Of a stretch of 21,028 bases of DNA, positions 20,826 to 21,028 are shown piece by piece. Made by a program: the position numbers and the translations under genes. Under the pieces are notes generated by a model. It made no database searches. It was not told where the DNA came from and saw only the letters and a list, made by a program, of their open reading frames with translations. The stretch lies in NCBI GenBank assembly GCA_964366455.1, contig CAYISZ010000013.1, forward strand, positions 1-21,028, given 5' to 3'. Origin of the DNA: CAZLQR01 sp964366455 (GTDB taxonomy: Bacteria > Patescibacteriota > Microgenomatia > UBA1406 > GWC2-37-13). Numbering within the stretch: position 1 is the first letter of the stretch; every line of letters starts with the position of its first letter.

Positions 20826-20842
20826 CCCCGCCGTTGGCGGGG
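20826..20842 (+). other. Perfect GC hairpin 1 of the 23S leader
   Basis: CCCCGCC-GTT-GGCGGGG, a 7-bp all-GC stem with a three-base loop. It is not followed by a T-run, so it is not a standard terminator. Confidence 0.8.
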
Positions 20843-20850
20843 TAACATGT

Positions 20851-20876
20851 TTTATGGCGCCGACTAGCGCCATAAA
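20851..20876 (+). other. Perfect hairpin 2 of the 23S leader
   Basis: TTTATGGCGC-CGACTA-GCGCCATAAA, a perfect 10-bp stem. TAACA (20843-20847) and TGTTA (20884-20888) could extend it as an outer stem. Confidence 0.8.
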
Positions 20877-20891
20877 CAAAGCGTGTTAGGT

Positions 20892-20912
20892 ATTCCGACG
20901 TAACGTCGGAAT
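20892..20912 (+). other. Perfect hairpin 3 of the 23S leader
   Basis: ATTCCGACG-TAA-CGTCGGAAT, a perfect 9-bp stem with a three-base loop. Confidence 0.8.
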
Positions 20913-20944
20913 TTCAATTTCAAAAAAAATTTAATTAAATAATC

Positions 20945-20990
20945 CTCTCATGAAGACATGTCAGTGTCTTTAACGGAAAACGAATGAGAG
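20945..20990 (+). other. Two-tier stem at the 23S 5' boundary with boxA-like sequence
   Basis: CTCTCAT (20945-20951) pairs with ATGAGAG (20984-20990), enclosing AAGACA (20953-20958) paired with TGTCTT (20965-20970). TCTTTAAC at 20967-20974 matches eight bases of the rRNA antitermination boxA consensus TGCTCTTTAACA. The stem ends right where 23S is estimated to begin, so it may guide processing. The boxA reading is tentative. Confidence 0.45.
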
Positions 20991-21028
20991 AGATGGAAGA
21001 AATAACGCCATTGGTGGATGCCTTGGCA
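20991..21028 (+). rRNA. 23S ribosomal RNA, 5' end (partial)
   Basis: GGTGGATGCCTTGGCA at 21013-21028 is the conserved 5' segment of bacterial 23S rRNA (about positions 23-38 in E. coli numbering). Counting back places the mature 5' end near 20991; this boundary is an estimate. The rest of the gene is outside the window. Confidence 0.93.

Larger units (their letters stand above)
20612..20990 (+). other. Structured 23S rRNA leader/spacer without protein genes
   Basis: There is no credible reading frame in this 379-bp stretch. It holds a stem-loop at 20670-20701 (GCAATGCT/AGCGTTGC with six-base loop, plus outer CCC/GGG), a 7-bp-period repeat at 20740-20785, three perfect hairpins (20826-20842, 20851-20876, 20892-20912), an A/T-rich tract (20921-20940) and a final stem near the 23S 5' end. 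ACGAATAA occurs twice (20651 and 20714). No 16S 3' end is present. Confidence 0.7.

Noticed and set aside
20826..20842. GC hairpin as a transcription terminator before 23S
   Set aside because: No T-run follows it, and it lies inside the presumed tRNA-Ala/23S transcript.
20304..20990. A 16S rRNA gene or its 3' end upstream of 23S
   Set aside because: No anti-Shine-Dalgarno end (CACCTCC-type) or other 16S signature is present; tRNA-Ala is preceded by a small protein gene.

Overview
The window reads as chromosomal DNA of a small-genome, AT-rich bacterium, most likely a member of the Candidate Phyla Radiation (Patescibacteria), perhaps Microgenomates-like. The assignment is an inference from the shortened UvrC and RsmI, the DedA, SecG and PEP-synthase genes typical of housekeeping clusters there, the absence of clear Shine-Dalgarno sequences, and a 23S rRNA gene with no 16S gene next to it. 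TGA is used as a stop (secG and the gene ending at 20303), so the glycine-recoded code of Gracilibacteria does not apply. No transposon, phage gene or CRISPR array is seen.

Layout. 1-147: end of a membrane protein gene and its terminator. 189-889: an unknown gene and tRNA-Glu. 934-2543: two divergent purine-type phosphoribosyltransferase genes (nucleobase salvage). 2535-3994 (minus strand): rsmI and a DedA membrane protein. 4164-12168 (plus strand): uvrB, uvrA and uvrC, the whole nucleotide excision repair set, followed by secG and a membrane-anchored solute-binding protein. 12174-13025: four minus-strand tRNA genes (Leu-GAG, Arg-TCT, Thr-TGT, Leu-TAA) with one unknown plus-strand gene among them. 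13101-14889: ruvB divergent from an unknown gene, with two GC-rich palindromes between them. 14907-19189 (minus strand): ppsA, eno and ruvA, coupling the pyruvate/PEP/2-phosphoglycerate steps with the Holliday-junction protein RuvA. 19234-20303: a CDP-alcohol phosphatidyltransferase divergent from a small membrane protein. 20364-21028: promoter, tRNA-Ala, a long structured leader and the first bases of 23S rRNA.

Three genome-scale patterns stand out. First, intergenic regions carry dispersed imperfect hairpins whose arms are degenerate tandem arrays of exact 7-bp period (units like TAGAACT, ATCAGAA, AATACTA) or 8-bp period (units like GTTAACGG). At least nine copies are present, and one lies inside the ppsA reading frame, where it encodes an interdomain linker. 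Second, many genes have a -10 hexamer ending only 5-8 bp before the start codon, which implies leaderless mRNAs; this also corrects several start codons. Third, the 23S gene is preceded by tRNA-Ala and protein genes rather than by 16S.
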